DNA of 64,000 bases from assembly GCF_023631325.1 (NCBI RefSeq), contig NZ_JALQDG010000021.1, forward strand, positions 124,001-188,000, written 5' to 3'. A program made the translations under genes and the position numbers. Numbering within the stretch: the first letter of the stretch is position 1; every line of letters begins with the position of its first letter. Shown piece after piece: positions 15,187 through 27,084 of this stretch. The notes beneath the pieces were generated by a model, which saw only the letters and a program-made list of their open reading frames with translations, was not told the DNA's origin and did not search any database. Source of the DNA: Caballeronia sp. INDeC2 (GTDB taxonomy: Bacteria; Pseudomonadota; Gammaproteobacteria; Burkholderiales; Burkholderiaceae).

Positions 15187-16335
15187 TTACTTCCCGCCCA
15201 CGCTTTGCAGCGTCGTCCACTTCCCGCCGACGACCTTGTACAGCGTAATCCCGCCGTTCTTCAGATCGCCCTTCGAGTCGTACGACAGGTGCTTCGCCGT
15301 CACGCCCTGCATGTCGGTCTTCGCGAGGAACGGCAGGTACTTCGCCGGGTCCGTCGAGTTGGCCGCTTTCATCGCGGTGAACATCGCCATCGCGCCGTCG
15401 TAGGCGTACGGCGAGTAGGTCTGCACGTCTTCGTTGAAGCGCTTCTTGTACTTCGCTTCGTAGTTCGCGCCGCCGGGCATTTCGTTCATCGGCAGGCCGG
15501 CAAGCGATGCCACCGTGCCGTCCGCCGCGTCGCCCGCAATCTTGAGGAAGGTGTCGGTCTTCACCATTTCGCCCGCCATCAGCGGCGCGCGGAAGCCGAG
15601 CGTCTTCATCTGCTTGACCATCGGGCCGGCTTGCGAATCCGCGCCGCCGTAGTACACGAGGTCCGGGTTCATCGACTTGATCTTGGTCAGAATCGCCTTG
15701 AAGTCGACAGCCTTGTCGTTCGTGAATTCACGGTCGACGATCGTCGCGCCCGCTGCCTTCGCCGCTTTCTCGAACTGGTCGGCGAGACCCTGGCCGTATG
15801 CCGTGCGGTCATCGACGATCGCGATCTTCTTGACCTTCAGGTTCTTCACCGCGAACTCGCCCGCGACCGAGCCTTGCTGCGTGTCGGAGGTCATCATGCG
15901 GAAGGCCGTCTTGAAGCCTTGCGTCGTGTATTCGGGCGCCGTTGCCATCGCGATTTCGGGGATGCCCGCGTTCGCGTAGATGCGCGACGCCGGGATCGTC
16001 GTGCCCGAATTGAAGTGGCCGAGCATGCCCTTGATGCCGTCGTCGACGAGGCGCTGCGCGACGGTCGTGCCCGTGCGCGGGTCGGCTTGGTCGTCGGCCG
16101 AGTTCAGCACGATACGAACCGGCTTGCCGCCGATCGTCGGCTTCGTAGCGTTGAAATCTTCGACAGCGAGGGTGATGCCGTTCTGCATGTCCTTGCCGTA
16201 GTGCGCCTGCGCACCGGTCAGCGGTCCGGCGTAACCGACCTTCACGTCCTCGACTTGCTGTGCAAATGCGGTCCCCGCGAGCGACAGGCCGGCGAGCGTC
16301 ATGGCTGCTGCCAGCTTGGTCATCGTGTGCTTCAT
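15187..16335 (-). CDS. branched-chain amino acid ABC transporter substrate-binding protein (LivJ/LivK type)
   Basis: 382 aa periplasmic type-I binding protein. The signal peptide ends near TAFAQ (about residue 25). The mature start VKVGYAGPLTGAQAHYGKDMQNG is the standard Leu/Ile/Val-binding opening, with NSADDQADPRTGTTVAQRLVDDG and a Ser/Thr ligand segment NSGTTIPAS. No permease or ATPase lies beside it, so it must serve a transporter encoded elsewhere, possibly one of the systems at 42-54 kb. It follows putA in the same direction with a 100-base gap. Confidence 0.88.
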   Translation of the reverse strand: MKHTMTKLAAAMTLAGLSLAGTAFAQQVEDVKVGYAGPLTGAQAHYGKDMQNGITLAVEDFNATKPTIGGKPVRIVLNSADDQADPRTGTTVAQRLVDDGIKGMLGHFNSGTTIPASRIYANAGIPEIAMATAPEYTTQGFKTAFRMMTSDTQQGSVAGEFAVKNLKVKKIAIVDDRTAYGQGLADQFEKAAKAAGATIVDREFTNDKAVDFKAILTKIKSMNPDLVYYGGADSQAGPMVKQMKTLGFRAPLMAGEMVKTDTFLKIAGDAADGTVASLAGLPMNEMPGGANYEAKYKKRFNEDVQTYSPYAYDGAMAMFTAMKAANSTDPAKYLPFLAKTDMQGVTAKHLSYDSKGDLKNGGITLYKVVGGKWTTLQSVGGK

Positions 16336-16435
16336 AGCTTCTCCTGGTTCCAGTGTGGATGGCAGCTTGTGCCGGGATCGCCGTGCCTGCTGCCGCTTGT
16401 TTGAATTCGTTTGAATCGAGCGCTCGAGGGGTGTC

Positions 16436-19400
16436 TCAACCGATCGTCATCAAATTCGCATTGCCGCCCGCCGCCGCCGTGTTCACGCTCACCGAGCGTT
16501 CCGTCAGCAGACGTTCGAGCGCGTAGTCTTCGCCATCGTGGCCAGCGTCGGCGAACGCTCCCGCAGCCACGCCCTGCACCGATACGATCGGTCCCGTGCG
16601 CTTCGCGACTTCCTTCACGAGCGACAGCAATTCGTCGCTGTCGCCTTCGAACAGAACGGCGTCGAAGTCCTCCGCCGCTCGGCGCACCTGCACGTACGGC
16701 TTCAGCGACGCCGGCAGCGACGCCGCCAATTGCTCGCCCGCCGATCCGCTGAACAACGCGCGGTTGCCCGTCGCGAGCACGGCGGCCAGTTGCGCGCGCG
16801 CGCCGCTCGCCGTTGCCGCCACGCACAGCACCGTGCCGCGCGCGCCGAGCGTGTACGTATTGCGCTCGCCCGTCGGGCCGTTCAGAACCGCCGTCGCGCC
16901 GGCCATCACATGCTGCAGATAGCCGTCGCAGCGCGCGGCCGTCTGCGGATCGCGTTCGCCGATCGCCCAGTCGCGCAACGCGGTGAGCGCCGCGGCGGGC
17001 GTGTCCTTCGACGCGGACTGATCGACGACGAGCGTGCTCGCGAGCGACTTCGGCAAACCGGTCGGGCGCTTCGCCAGCAGGCGCTGCAAGTACAGCGCGC
17101 CGCCCGCCTTCGGACCCGTGCCCGACAGACCTTCGCCGCCGAACGGCTGCACGCCGACGACCGCGCCGATCACGTTACGGTTCACGTAGATGTTGCCCAC
17201 GTGCGCCCGTGAGATCACATGCGCGATGGTTTCGTCGATACGCGTATGGATGCCGAGCGTGAGGCCATAACCCGTCGCGCGAATTTGGTCGAGGAGTTTA
17301 TCAAGGTTCGAACGGCGGTAACGCACCACGTGCAGCACCGGGCCGAACACTTCGCGTTTCAGTTCGTCGATGCTGTCCAGTTCGATGAGCGTCGGCGGCA
17401 CGAAGGTGCCTTGCGCGCACGCATCGGGCAGCGGCAGTTGCGTGACGTTGCGGCCCTTGTCGCGCATGCCGGCGATGTGCGCGTCGATGCCGCGCTTGGC
17501 GTCCGCATCGATCACGGGGCCGACGTCCGTCGACAGGCGATCCGGATTGCCGACCGCGAGCTGCTTCATCGCGCCGGTCAGCATTTCGAGCGTGCGATCG
17601 GCGACATCGTCCTGCAGGCACAGCACGCGCAGCGCCGAGCAGCGCTGGCCGGCCGAATCGAACGACGACTGCAGCACGTCCGCGACCACCTGCTCCGCGA
17701 GCGCCGACGAATCGACGATCATCGCGTTCTGGCCGCCGGTTTCGGCGATCAGCGGAATCGGACGGCCGTCCGGGTCGAGGCGCTCCGACAGCGTCTTGTT
17801 GATGAGGCGCGCGACTTCCGTCGAGCCGGTGAACATGACGGCGCGCGTGCGCGGATCAGCGACGAGCGCGGCGCCGACCGTTTCGCCATCGCCCGGCAGC
17901 AGTTGCACCGCGCCCGCCGGCACGCCCGCTTCGCGCAAAATACGCACGGCTTGCGCGGCGATCAGCGGCGTTTGCTCGGCGGGCTTCGCGAGCACCGGAT
18001 TGCCCGCCGCGAGCGCGGCGGCGACCTGGCCCATGAAGATCGCGAGCGGGAAATTCCACGGGCTGATGCACACGACCGGACCGAGCGGACGATGCGTGTC
18101 GTTCGAGAACTCGGCGCGAATCTGCGACGCGTAGTAACGCAGGAAATCGATGGCCTCGCGAATCTCCGAGATGGCGTTCGGCAAGGACTTGCCCGCTTCG
18201 CGCACGACGAGGCCCATCAGCGTGTGCATCTGCGCTTCGAGCAGATCGGCGGCGCGCGCGAGGCAATCGGCGCGATCTTCGACGGGCGTCGCCTGCCAGA
18301 TCGGCGCGGCGGCCACGGCGTTGGCGATCGCGGCGCTCACCTGTTCCGGCGATGCTTCCACGACCGTGCCGACGAGATCGCGCAGGTCCGACGGATTGCG
18401 CACGTCGCGCGCCGGCTTGCCGTTCTCGATGATCGTGCCGCCTTCGAGCATCGGTTCGGCGCGCCACGGATGATGCGCGCTCGCCAGCAACGCCGACGAC
18501 AGCGACGCCAGCCGATGCTCATTCGAGAGATCGAGGCCCATCGAATTGAAGCGCTCGTTGCCGTACAACTGACGCGGCAGCGGAATCTTCGCGTGCGGCG
18601 CGCCGAGCGGCGTGATCTGCTGCGCCTCGTCGATCGGATCGCGCACGAGCTCCTTCACCGGAATGGATTCATCGGCGATGCGGTTCACGAACGACGTGTT
18701 CGCGCCGTTCTCCAGCAGGCGGCGCACGAGATACGCGAGCAGCGTCTCGTGCGTGCCGACCGGCGCATACACGCGGCACGGACGGTTCAGCTTGTCGCGG
18801 CCAGTCACTTCTTCGTAGAGCGGCTCGCCCATGCCGTGCAGGCACTGGAATTCGTACTGGCCGGGATAGTAGTTCTGTCCCGCGAGGTGATAGATCGCCG
18901 ACAGCGTGAACGCGTTGTGCGTCGCGAATTGCGGATAGACGGCATCCGGCGCGCCGAGCAGCTTCTTCGCGCACGCGAGATACGAAATGTCCGTATAGAT
19001 CTTGCGCGTGTAGACCGGATAACCTTCGAGGCCATCGACTTGCGCGCGCTTGATTTCCGTATCCCAGTACGCGCCCTTTACGAGGCGAATCATCAAACGA
19101 TGACGGCTGCGGCGCGCGAGATCGATCAGATAGTCGATCACGAACGGGCAGCGCTTCTGATAACCCTGCACCACGAACCCGATGCCGTTCCAGCCCGCCA
19201 GTTCCGGATCGAAGCACAGCGCTTCGAGCAGATCGAGCGAGATTTCGAGGCGATCGGCTTCTTCCGCGTCGATGTTCAAACCGATGTCATAGCGGCGCGC
19301 CAGTTGCGCGAGCGAGCGCACGCGCGGCAGCAACTCGGTCATCGTGCGTTCCTGCTGCGCGCGCGAGTAACGCGGATGCAGCGCGGAGAGCTTGATCGAA

Positions 19401-20368
19401 ATGCCCGGGCCTTCGTAGATGCCGCGGCCGCCCGCCGCCTTGCCGATCGCGTGGATCGCCTGCTCGTAGGACGCGTAGTAGCGTTGCGCGTCTTCCTCGG
19501 TCGTCGCGGCTTCGCCGAGCATGTCGTAGGAATAGCGGAAACCGCGCGCCTCGTACTTGCGGCTGTTCGCGAGCGCTTCGGAGATCGTCTCGCCGGTGAC
19601 GAACTGCTCGCCCATCAGGCGCATCGCCATGTCGACGCCCTTGCGGATCAGCGGCTCGCCGCCGCGGCCGATGAGACGCGTCAGCGCGGAGGATAAGCCC
19701 GCTTCGCTGTTCGTCGTCACGAGCTTGCCCGTGATCATCAGGCCCCACGTCGCCGCGTTCACGAACAGCGACGGCGCCTGGCCCATGTGCGATTTCCAGT
19801 CGCCCTTGCTGATCTTGTCGCGAATCAGCGCGTCGCGCGTGGCGCGGTCGGGAATGCGCAGGAGCGCTTCGGCGAGGCACATCAGCGCGACGCCTTCCTG
19901 GCTCGACAGCGAGAACTCGTGGATCAACCCTTCGACACCGCCGCCCGAGCTTTTCGCGCGCAGCGCTTCGACGAGTTTCGTCGCGAGCTTTTCGGTTTCG
20001 GCGGCGACGGTCGCGGGCAGGCGCGCCTGGCCGATCAGGAACGGCACACACTCCGGCTCCGGCCTGCGATACGCCGCCGTGATCGCCGCGCGCAGCACGG
20101 ATTGCGGCTGCACGTTCTGCGCGAAGTCGAGGAAGGGGTGCGGCGCGCCGTCTTCGTCGCCATCGACGGGGGTGGCATCGGCCATTTCCGACGCGCCGTT
20201 CGCACCCGACAGCTCGGGCGGCAGCTGGCCGTGCTCGATACGCTCCAGATAAGCGAAGATCGCCTGCTTGATCAGCCAGTGAGGAGTGCGCTCGAGGCGC
20301 GTCGCGGCGTCTTTGAGCCGGGAACGCAGCAGATCGTCGACTTTGACGCCTAGGGTTGTGCTCGCCAT
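16436..20368 (-). CDS. putA: trifunctional proline utilization protein PutA
   Basis: Oxidises proline to glutamate and represses its own gene. 1310 aa, the full trifunctional length. A ribbon-helix-helix DNA-binding domain spans about 1-47 (MASTTLGVKVDDLLRSRLKD). The FAD proline dehydrogenase barrel (about 200-560) ends with YLVRRLLENG. The P5C dehydrogenase (about 600-1110) has catalytic C910 in SAGQRCSAL and E876 in IAETGGQ; a C-terminal domain follows. ATG 20368 is chosen because it has AAGGA just before it and starts the RHH domain; the frame can be read 104 codons further up, but that part is not protein-like. An inverted pair of GTTGCA motifs lies about 80-110 bases upstream. Confidence 0.96.
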   Translation of the reverse strand: MASTTLGVKVDDLLRSRLKDAATRLERTPHWLIKQAIFAYLERIEHGQLPPELSGANGASEMADATPVDGDEDGAPHPFLDFAQNVQPQSVLRAAITAAYRRPEPECVPFLIGQARLPATVAAETEKLATKLVEALRAKSSGGGVEGLIHEFSLSSQEGVALMCLAEALLRIPDRATRDALIRDKISKGDWKSHMGQAPSLFVNAATWGLMITGKLVTTNSEAGLSSALTRLIGRGGEPLIRKGVDMAMRLMGEQFVTGETISEALANSRKYEARGFRYSYDMLGEAATTEEDAQRYYASYEQAIHAIGKAAGGRGIYEGPGISIKLSALHPRYSRAQQERTMTELLPRVRSLAQLARRYDIGLNIDAEEADRLEISLDLLEALCFDPELAGWNGIGFVVQGYQKRCPFVIDYLIDLARRSRHRLMIRLVKGAYWDTEIKRAQVDGLEGYPVYTRKIYTDISYLACAKKLLGAPDAVYPQFATHNAFTLSAIYHLAGQNYYPGQYEFQCLHGMGEPLYEEVTGRDKLNRPCRVYAPVGTHETLLAYLVRRLLENGANTSFVNRIADESIPVKELVRDPIDEAQQITPLGAPHAKIPLPRQLYGNERFNSMGLDLSNEHRLASLSSALLASAHHPWRAEPMLEGGTIIENGKPARDVRNPSDLRDLVGTVVEASPEQVSAAIANAVAAAPIWQATPVEDRADCLARAADLLEAQMHTLMGLVVREAGKSLPNAISEIREAIDFLRYYASQIRAEFSNDTHRPLGPVVCISPWNFPLAIFMGQVAAALAAGNPVLAKPAEQTPLIAAQAVRILREAGVPAGAVQLLPGDGETVGAALVADPRTRAVMFTGSTEVARLINKTLSERLDPDGRPIPLIAETGGQNAMIVDSSALAEQVVADVLQSSFDSAGQRCSALRVLCLQDDVADRTLEMLTGAMKQLAVGNPDRLSTDVGPVIDADAKRGIDAHIAGMRDKGRNVTQLPLPDACAQGTFVPPTLIELDSIDELKREVFGPVLHVVRYRRSNLDKLLDQIRATGYGLTLGIHTRIDETIAHVISRAHVGNIYVNRNVIGAVVGVQPFGGEGLSGTGPKAGGALYLQRLLAKRPTGLPKSLASTLVVDQSASKDTPAAALTALRDWAIGERDPQTAARCDGYLQHVMAGATAVLNGPTGERNTYTLGARGTVLCVAATASGARAQLAAVLATGNRALFSGSAGEQLAASLPASLKPYVQVRRAAEDFDAVLFEGDSDELLSLVKEVAKRTGPIVSVQGVAAGAFADAGHDGEDYALERLLTERSVSVNTAAAGGNANLMTIG

Positions 20369-20685
20369 GTTTCCTTCGTTTGCCGGTCGTGCCCAACCCG
20401 GCCTATGACTAAAAAGTTGGCGAATCGTACTCCGCTGATTTAAAAGGTGCAACCGAGATTTTCTCTGGGGTTGCACCACAATGAAACCCTTATGCCACAA
20501 GGCTCCGAGCGGTGCACCGCCGGCTGGCGGCTGGCGCTTGCGGCCTAGTAGTTTCCCTAGTCGGATATTCTTGGGACAACCCCTAAGCAAACGCTCGCTC
20601 CCCGCCGATATAAACGCCATGCGCCGCCACGGCGCGGCATTCGCGGTCGATCCAGCGCACCGCGATCTCGGGGAGAGCAACGAGC
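20369..20685. other. putA upstream region
   Basis: About 320 bases between putA and the small plus-strand frame. It holds the predicted PutA operator at 20446-20477 and presumably the putA promoter. I see no gene. Confidence 0.5.
20446..20477. promoter_or_regulatory. predicted PutA operator
   Basis: GGTGCAACC (20446-20454) and GGTTGCACC (20469-20477) form a perfect inverted repeat 78 bases before putA. Each arm contains GTTGCA (minus strand 20448-20453, plus strand 20470-20475), the hexamer reported as the core site of the E. coli PutA ribbon-helix-helix domain. The inner GAGA/TCTC bases extend the symmetry. Confidence 0.6.
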
Positions 20686-20829
20686 ATGAGCACTTGGATG
20701 GTGGTAGCCAGCGTTTGGGCGATGTTCGCGGTCTGCGTCGTGCTGTTCGTGCGGGGCGCGTCGCCGCATGTGCATCGATCCGACGATGCTTCCGACCGGG
20801 ATGGCCGGCGAGCGCGGGACGTAGCCTGA
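20686..20829 (+). CDS. possible 47-aa single-span membrane peptide
   Basis: ATG preceded by GGGGAGAG about nine bases upstream. The product is MSTWMVVASVWAMFAVCVVL, then a short charged, Asp/Arg-rich tail. One hydrophobic helix with an exposed C-terminus is a believable small membrane protein. It is divergent from putA and convergent with priA, 24 bases from the priA stop. I know no homologue; support is the ribosome site, the membrane segment and the fit between genes. Confidence 0.4.
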   Translation: MSTWMVVASVWAMFAVCVVLFVRGASPHVHRSDDASDRDGRRARDVA

Positions 20830-20853
20830 AGACGCGACTCGCGTTCTATCGGC

Positions 20854-23100
<2,247 letters not shown>

Positions 23101-23547
23101 CGCGAACGACTCCACGTACAACGGTCCGACAGTGAAACGTGCGCGAGCGGGGAGAAGTTAAAGTGAAACATCAGAATCGCCTGTAAACCGCCGATTATTT
23201 TTGGATTTCCGATGCTTTCCACAGGCCTGTGGATAACTTTGTTGAGAAGTGCGTCCGGGGTCGCCGCAAACAATGTCACGAAACCCTTATGTGCGCTGGC
23301 CCACATTTCGGGCAAAGCTCCTGAAATCTCTTAAAAATCATTGGCTTGAAGCATACATAGAGACACGTTATTGGTTGCCGGAGGCCATACGTCTGATGGC
23401 GCGCCGCAGCGAACAAAATGTGCATAAGTTCAGTCTTGACATCGCGGAATGCCGCCTGAGGTGGGCGATGCGGACGGAATGCTCCAGACCCTGATTACCT
23501 TTCGCTTCACACCGATGTCGCACTGCAACATCAACTTTTTACGCGCT
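23101..23547. other. intergenic region between priA and hemE
   Basis: About 450 bases, no recognised gene. It is upstream of priA (minus) and downstream of hemE (minus). It contains the inverted DnaA-box pair at 23216-23236 and is AT-richer than the neighbouring genes. No clear hemE terminator was found. Confidence 0.5.
23216..23236. promoter_or_regulatory. inverted pair of DnaA-box-like sites
   Basis: TTTCCACA (23216-23223), GGCC, then TGTGGATAA (23228-23236). The second is an exact DnaA box (TTATCCACA on the minus strand) and the first is a one-base variant facing it. The central 16 bases are a perfect palindrome. The site lies about 120 bases upstream of priA. Confidence 0.5.
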
Positions 23548-24669
23548 CTATCGCGACGCACGCATCGCGCGGCTGTGACGATGGACTTCGTCGACGAGCT
23601 CCGCGACGCTCTCCGGCGGCGTGAATTGGGAGATGCCGTGGCCGAGATTGAAGACGTGGCCCGGAAAATTGCCGAAGCTGTCGAGCACGGCGCGCGCTTC
23701 GGTGCGAATCGCGGCGGGCGGAGCGAAAAGCACGTTCGGATCGATGTTCCCTTGCAGCGCCACGCGCGATCCGACTTTTTCCCGCGCCTTGCCGAGGTTC
23801 ATGGTCCAGTCGAGACCGACCGCATCGACGCCCGTCGCGGCGATTTCCTCGATCCACAGGCCGCCGCCCTTCGTGAAAGTGATGACCGGCACACGCGCGC
23901 CGTCGTGCTCGCGCTTCAGACCCGCGACCACCTTCGCGATGTAGTCGAGCGAGAAGCGCTGATACGCGCCGTCGGCGAGCGCACCGCCCCACGTGTCGAA
24001 GATCATCACGGCTTGCGCGCCCGCTTCGATTTGCGCGTTCAGGTACGCGATCACGGATTGCGCGTTCACGTCGAGGATGCGATGCATCAGGTCCGGGCGA
24101 GCATAAGCCATCGACTTGACCGTTCGATGATCGTCCGAGCCGCCGCCTTCGACCATGTAGCACGCGAGCGTCCACGGACTGCCGGAGAAGCCGATCAGCG
24201 GCACCTTCTGACGGCCTTGCGCGTCGGTAAGCGCGCGGCGAATCTGCCTCACGGCGTCGGTGACATACGAGAGCGTTGCGCCGATGTCCGGCACGGCAAG
24301 GCGCTTCACGTCGTCCTCGGTACGCACGGTGCGCTCGAAACGCGGACCTTCGCCCTGCACGAAGTTAAGGCCGAGTCCCATCGCGTCGGGGACGGTGAGA
24401 ATGTCGGAGAACAGGATCGCGGCGTCGAGCGGAAAGCGTTCGAGCGGCTGAAGCGTCACTTCGGTCGCGTAATCGGGATTCTTCGCGAGGCCGAGGAAGC
24501 TGCCTGCGCGGGCGCGCGTTGCGTTGTACTCCGGCAGATAACGTCCCGCCTGGCGCATCAGCCAGATCGGCGTGTAGTCGGTCGGCTGGCGCATGAGCGC
24601 GCGCAGGAAGGTGTCGTTCAGAAGAGTGTGTGCCACGTCGCTCGATGCTGAAGGCAGAGAATCGTTCAT
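23548..24669 (-). CDS. hemE: uroporphyrinogen decarboxylase
   Basis: Cytoplasmic heme-pathway enzyme converting uroporphyrinogen III to coproporphyrinogen III. 373 aa, slightly longer than the family norm of ~355 because of an N-terminal extension. Conserved signatures are [15 protein letters not shown], the catalytic Asp segment [41 protein letters not shown] and the terminal FNLGHGI. It is divergent from the PheC-like gene, whose start is 149 bases away. Confidence 0.95.
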   Translation of the reverse strand: MNDSLPSASSDVAHTLLNDTFLRALMRQPTDYTPIWLMRQAGRYLPEYNATRARAGSFLGLAKNPDYATEVTLQPLERFPLDAAILFSDILTVPDAMGLGLNFVQGEGPRFERTVRTEDDVKRLAVPDIGATLSYVTDAVRQIRRALTDAQGRQKVPLIGFSGSPWTLACYMVEGGGSDDHRTVKSMAYARPDLMHRILDVNAQSVIAYLNAQIEAGAQAVMIFDTWGGALADGAYQRFSLDYIAKVVAGLKREHDGARVPVITFTKGGGLWIEEIAATGVDAVGLDWTMNLGKAREKVGSRVALQGNIDPNVLFAPPAAIRTEARAVLDSFGNFPGHVFNLGHGISQFTPPESVAELVDEVHRHSRAMRASR

Positions 24670-24818
24670 TCTACCGGACGGGCCGGGCGTTTTCGTTGAC
24701 CGAGCCCGGCAATTCGGGAAGTCTCATGCAGCGCGGCCTATGCCTTCCGGACGAGTGTTCGAAGGCCCGAAGGCCTCGTATCATCGACGGGACTCTACAA
24801 CTAGAACCAGGAGAATCG

Positions 24819-25658
24819 ATGCAACGCAGGTCTGTCAGTCTTGCCGCTTCCGCCCTTGTACTGTCGCTCACGCTCACGAGCGTCGCGCACGCTCAAACGA
24901 TTCAGGCCGGCACCGTCGCAGGTGCGAAGCCCGCGGCGCCCGCCGCTGTCACAGCGCCCTCGCGGCTCGACGATATCCTCGCGCGTCACACGCTGCGCGT
25001 CTGCACGACGGGCGACTACAAGCCGTACTCCTTCCTGCGCCCGGACGGGCAGTTCGAGGGCATCGACATCGATCTGGCCGAGAGTCTTGCGAAGTCGCTC
25101 GGCGCGAAAGCGGAGTACGTGAAAACGTCGTGGTCGAATCTGATGAACGACTTTGTCGCCAAGTGCGATATCGCCGTGGGCGGCGTCTCGACCACGCTCG
25201 AGCGGCAAAAGCGCGCGTTCTTCACGGCGCCGTACATGGAAGACGGCAAGACGCCCATCGTCCGTTGCGACGATGTCGACAAGTACCAGAGCGTCGCGCA
25301 GATCGATCAGCCAAACGTGCGCACCATCGTCAATCCGGGCGGCACGAACGAGCGCTTCGCGAAGCAGTATTTCCCGCACTCGCAGCTGATCGAGTACCCG
25401 GACAACGTGACGATCTTCAAGCAGATCCTCGAAGGCAAAGCGGACGTGATGGTCACGGACGCATCCGAGACGCTGCTTCAGCAGAAGCTCAACCCCGGTC
25501 TGTGCTCGGTGCATCCGGACAAGCCATTCCAGTTCGGCGAGAAGGCCTATCTGCTGCCGCGCGGCGACGTGCCGTTTCAGCAGTATGTCGATCAGTGGCT
25601 GCATCTCGCCCGGGCGTCGGGCGAGTTTCAGGCCGTCTATGACAAATGGCTGAAATAA
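24819..25658 (+). CDS. periplasmic cyclohexadienyl (prephenate/arogenate) dehydratase-like protein, solute-binding fold
   Basis: 279 aa with a signal peptide (about 1-26, ending SVAHAQ) and type-II solute-binding fold. Although the fold is that of amino acid ABC binding proteins, the sequence closely follows PheC cyclohexadienyl dehydratase as I recall it from Pseudomonas: TTGDYKPYSF, KTSWSNLMNDF, NPGGTNERFA, PDNVTIFKQILEGKADVMVT, LCSVHPDKPF, EKAYLLPR and YVDQWLHLA. PheC makes phenylpyruvate or phenylalanine in the periplasm. No permease or ATPase lies beside it, which favours an enzyme over a transport receptor. ATG 24819 has AGGAG eight bases before it. It may be mis-annotated as an ABC binding protein by similarity alone. 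Confidence 0.78.
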   Translation: MQRRSVSLAASALVLSLTLTSVAHAQTIQAGTVAGAKPAAPAAVTAPSRLDDILARHTLRVCTTGDYKPYSFLRPDGQFEGIDIDLAESLAKSLGAKAEYVKTSWSNLMNDFVAKCDIAVGGVSTTLERQKRAFFTAPYMEDGKTPIVRCDDVDKYQSVAQIDQPNVRTIVNPGGTNERFAKQYFPHSQLIEYPDNVTIFKQILEGKADVMVTDASETLLQQKLNPGLCSVHPDKPFQFGEKAYLLPRGDVPFQQYVDQWLHLARASGEFQAVYDKWLK

Positions 25659-25661
25659 CGC

Positions 25662-26609
25662 TCAACGCTCGGCGCGCACGAGTTCGCCTGCTCGCGCGCC
25701 GATCTTGCGCAGCCAGCCGAGCGCCGCTTCCGATTGCGAATGCATCCGTCCGAATCCATGCGTCATGTCGTGCGCGTCGATCATTTCGACGAGGCCGCCG
25801 TTGGCTTCCAGGAAGCGCTTGAGTTCGAAAGCGTCGTCGTAGAGCGGATCGTAGGCCGCCGCGACGACGAGCGCGGGCGCCGGCATGCGCTCATACGACT
25901 CGGAGAGCGGGAACGCGCGCACGTCGTGCTCCGCTGGCGCTTCGCCCGAGAGAAATTGCGTCCAGTACCACTTCATTTCGTCGTTCGTCAGGCCCGGGCC
26001 ATTCGCATTGGCAATGCAACTGGGGCTTTCGAACTGGCGGCGCATTACCGGATAGAGCAGCAACTGCAGTCCGACGAGCCCGGCCACGCGCTCGTTCGCG
26101 CCGCGCGCCGCGACGACCGCCAGATGCGCGCCCGCACTGTCGCCGCCGACGGCTAGCCGGTCGGTGGCGAACCCGAGCCGCGAGCGATGCTCCGCTAGCC
26201 AGACCAGCGCATCGAGCGCATCGTCGCATGGCGCGGGAAACGGATGCTCCGGCGCGAGCCGGTAATCGACGCTCGCCACCGCGCACTGCGAATCCTGTGC
26301 GAGCCGTGCGACAAGCCCGTCGTGCGTGTCGAGGTCGCCGACCACCCAGCCGCCGCCGTGAAAGTACACGATAAGCGGCAGCGGACCACGCACGGCTTGC
26401 GGCTTGTAGACCCGCGCGAGGAGCGTGCGGCCGTCGAGAGCGATCTCGATGCTTTCCGCAGTCACGGCGTCGTCGCGTTTGCGGGCGTAAGCTTTAGCAA
26501 CGTTGCTGAAGCGGTCTCGCACCGTCCGGGCGTCCGCGCCGGGCGGCAGAGCGGGAAAAGCCTCGTCCACGGCACGGTAATAGCGGAGCAAGGCTGCGTC
26601 GATCGTCAT
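25662..26609 (-). CDS. alpha/beta hydrolase of the hormone-sensitive lipase (HSL) family
   Basis: Carboxylesterase/lipase, 315 aa. Oxyanion motif HGGGW in YFHGGGWVVGDLDTHD; nucleophile Ser in GGDSAGAHLA; acid Asp in AAYDPLYDDA; His in MTHGFGRM. These give a full catalytic triad and place it in HSL (bacterial family IV). ATG 26609 is preferred because GGAG lies six bases before it; ATG 26621 is an alternative four codons up. It is convergent with the PheC-like gene (3-base gap). Natural substrate unknown. Confidence 0.88.
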   Translation of the reverse strand: MTIDAALLRYYRAVDEAFPALPPGADARTVRDRFSNVAKAYARKRDDAVTAESIEIALDGRTLLARVYKPQAVRGPLPLIVYFHGGGWVVGDLDTHDGLVARLAQDSQCAVASVDYRLAPEHPFPAPCDDALDALVWLAEHRSRLGFATDRLAVGGDSAGAHLAVVAARGANERVAGLVGLQLLLYPVMRRQFESPSCIANANGPGLTNDEMKWYWTQFLSGEAPAEHDVRAFPLSESYERMPAPALVVAAAYDPLYDDAFELKRFLEANGGLVEMIDAHDMTHGFGRMHSQSEAALGWLRKIGARAGELVRAER

Positions 26610-27084
26610 GCGTGTCTCCATGGCGTTTTCTTGTTGATTGAAGCTGCGGGCGGCATGCGCATCGTTTTCATGCGTGCACACGTGCGATTTTCGCGGAAAA
26701 CGTGAAATATCGCTCTAGTCCGAAAAGCGGCATTTTATCGATCCGGTCGGGCCGATCGAATAAATCATCCGAATAACAGACAATATATCCATGAGAATCA
26801 GGAGATTCGCGCGAGAAAATTTCTCCTCCGCCTTATCGGACGAGGGTTACAACCTGAAACACTTTGTTACGGCGACTCCGAATCAATTCGCCCACAATCT
26901 CTTCAAACGGTTTCAACACGGATGGATTGGGCTGCGCTGTGCGAATTTTGCGTGGTCTGATAGCTGCCAGTGGGCAAGCGCTCATTTTTTGGGGCATCGG
27001 TGTTGGGATCGTTATTCGAATGTAATGCATTCGAAAAATCCCACGTGTGGTCTCCTCGCGCTAACCCCGTAGCGTGTGGTTTTT

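Noticed and set aside
17219..19696. 825-aa plus-strand reading frame opposite putA
   Set aside because: Arg/His-rich composition is what high-GC third positions of a minus-strand gene give on the other strand; no family motif, and putA is certain.
20369..20680. 104-codon N-terminal extension of PutA
   Set aside because: Not protein-like, has no ribosome site, overlaps the operator; the RHH domain starts at ATG 20368.
24630..24818. 63-codon N-terminal extension of the PheC-like protein
   Set aside because: Would place the signal peptide internally; ATG 24819 has a good Shine-Dalgarno site directly before the signal peptide.
26791..27072. 93-aa plus-strand protein gene
   Set aside because: No clear ribosome site and odd Cys/Trp/His-rich composition; a non-coding transcript is more likely.
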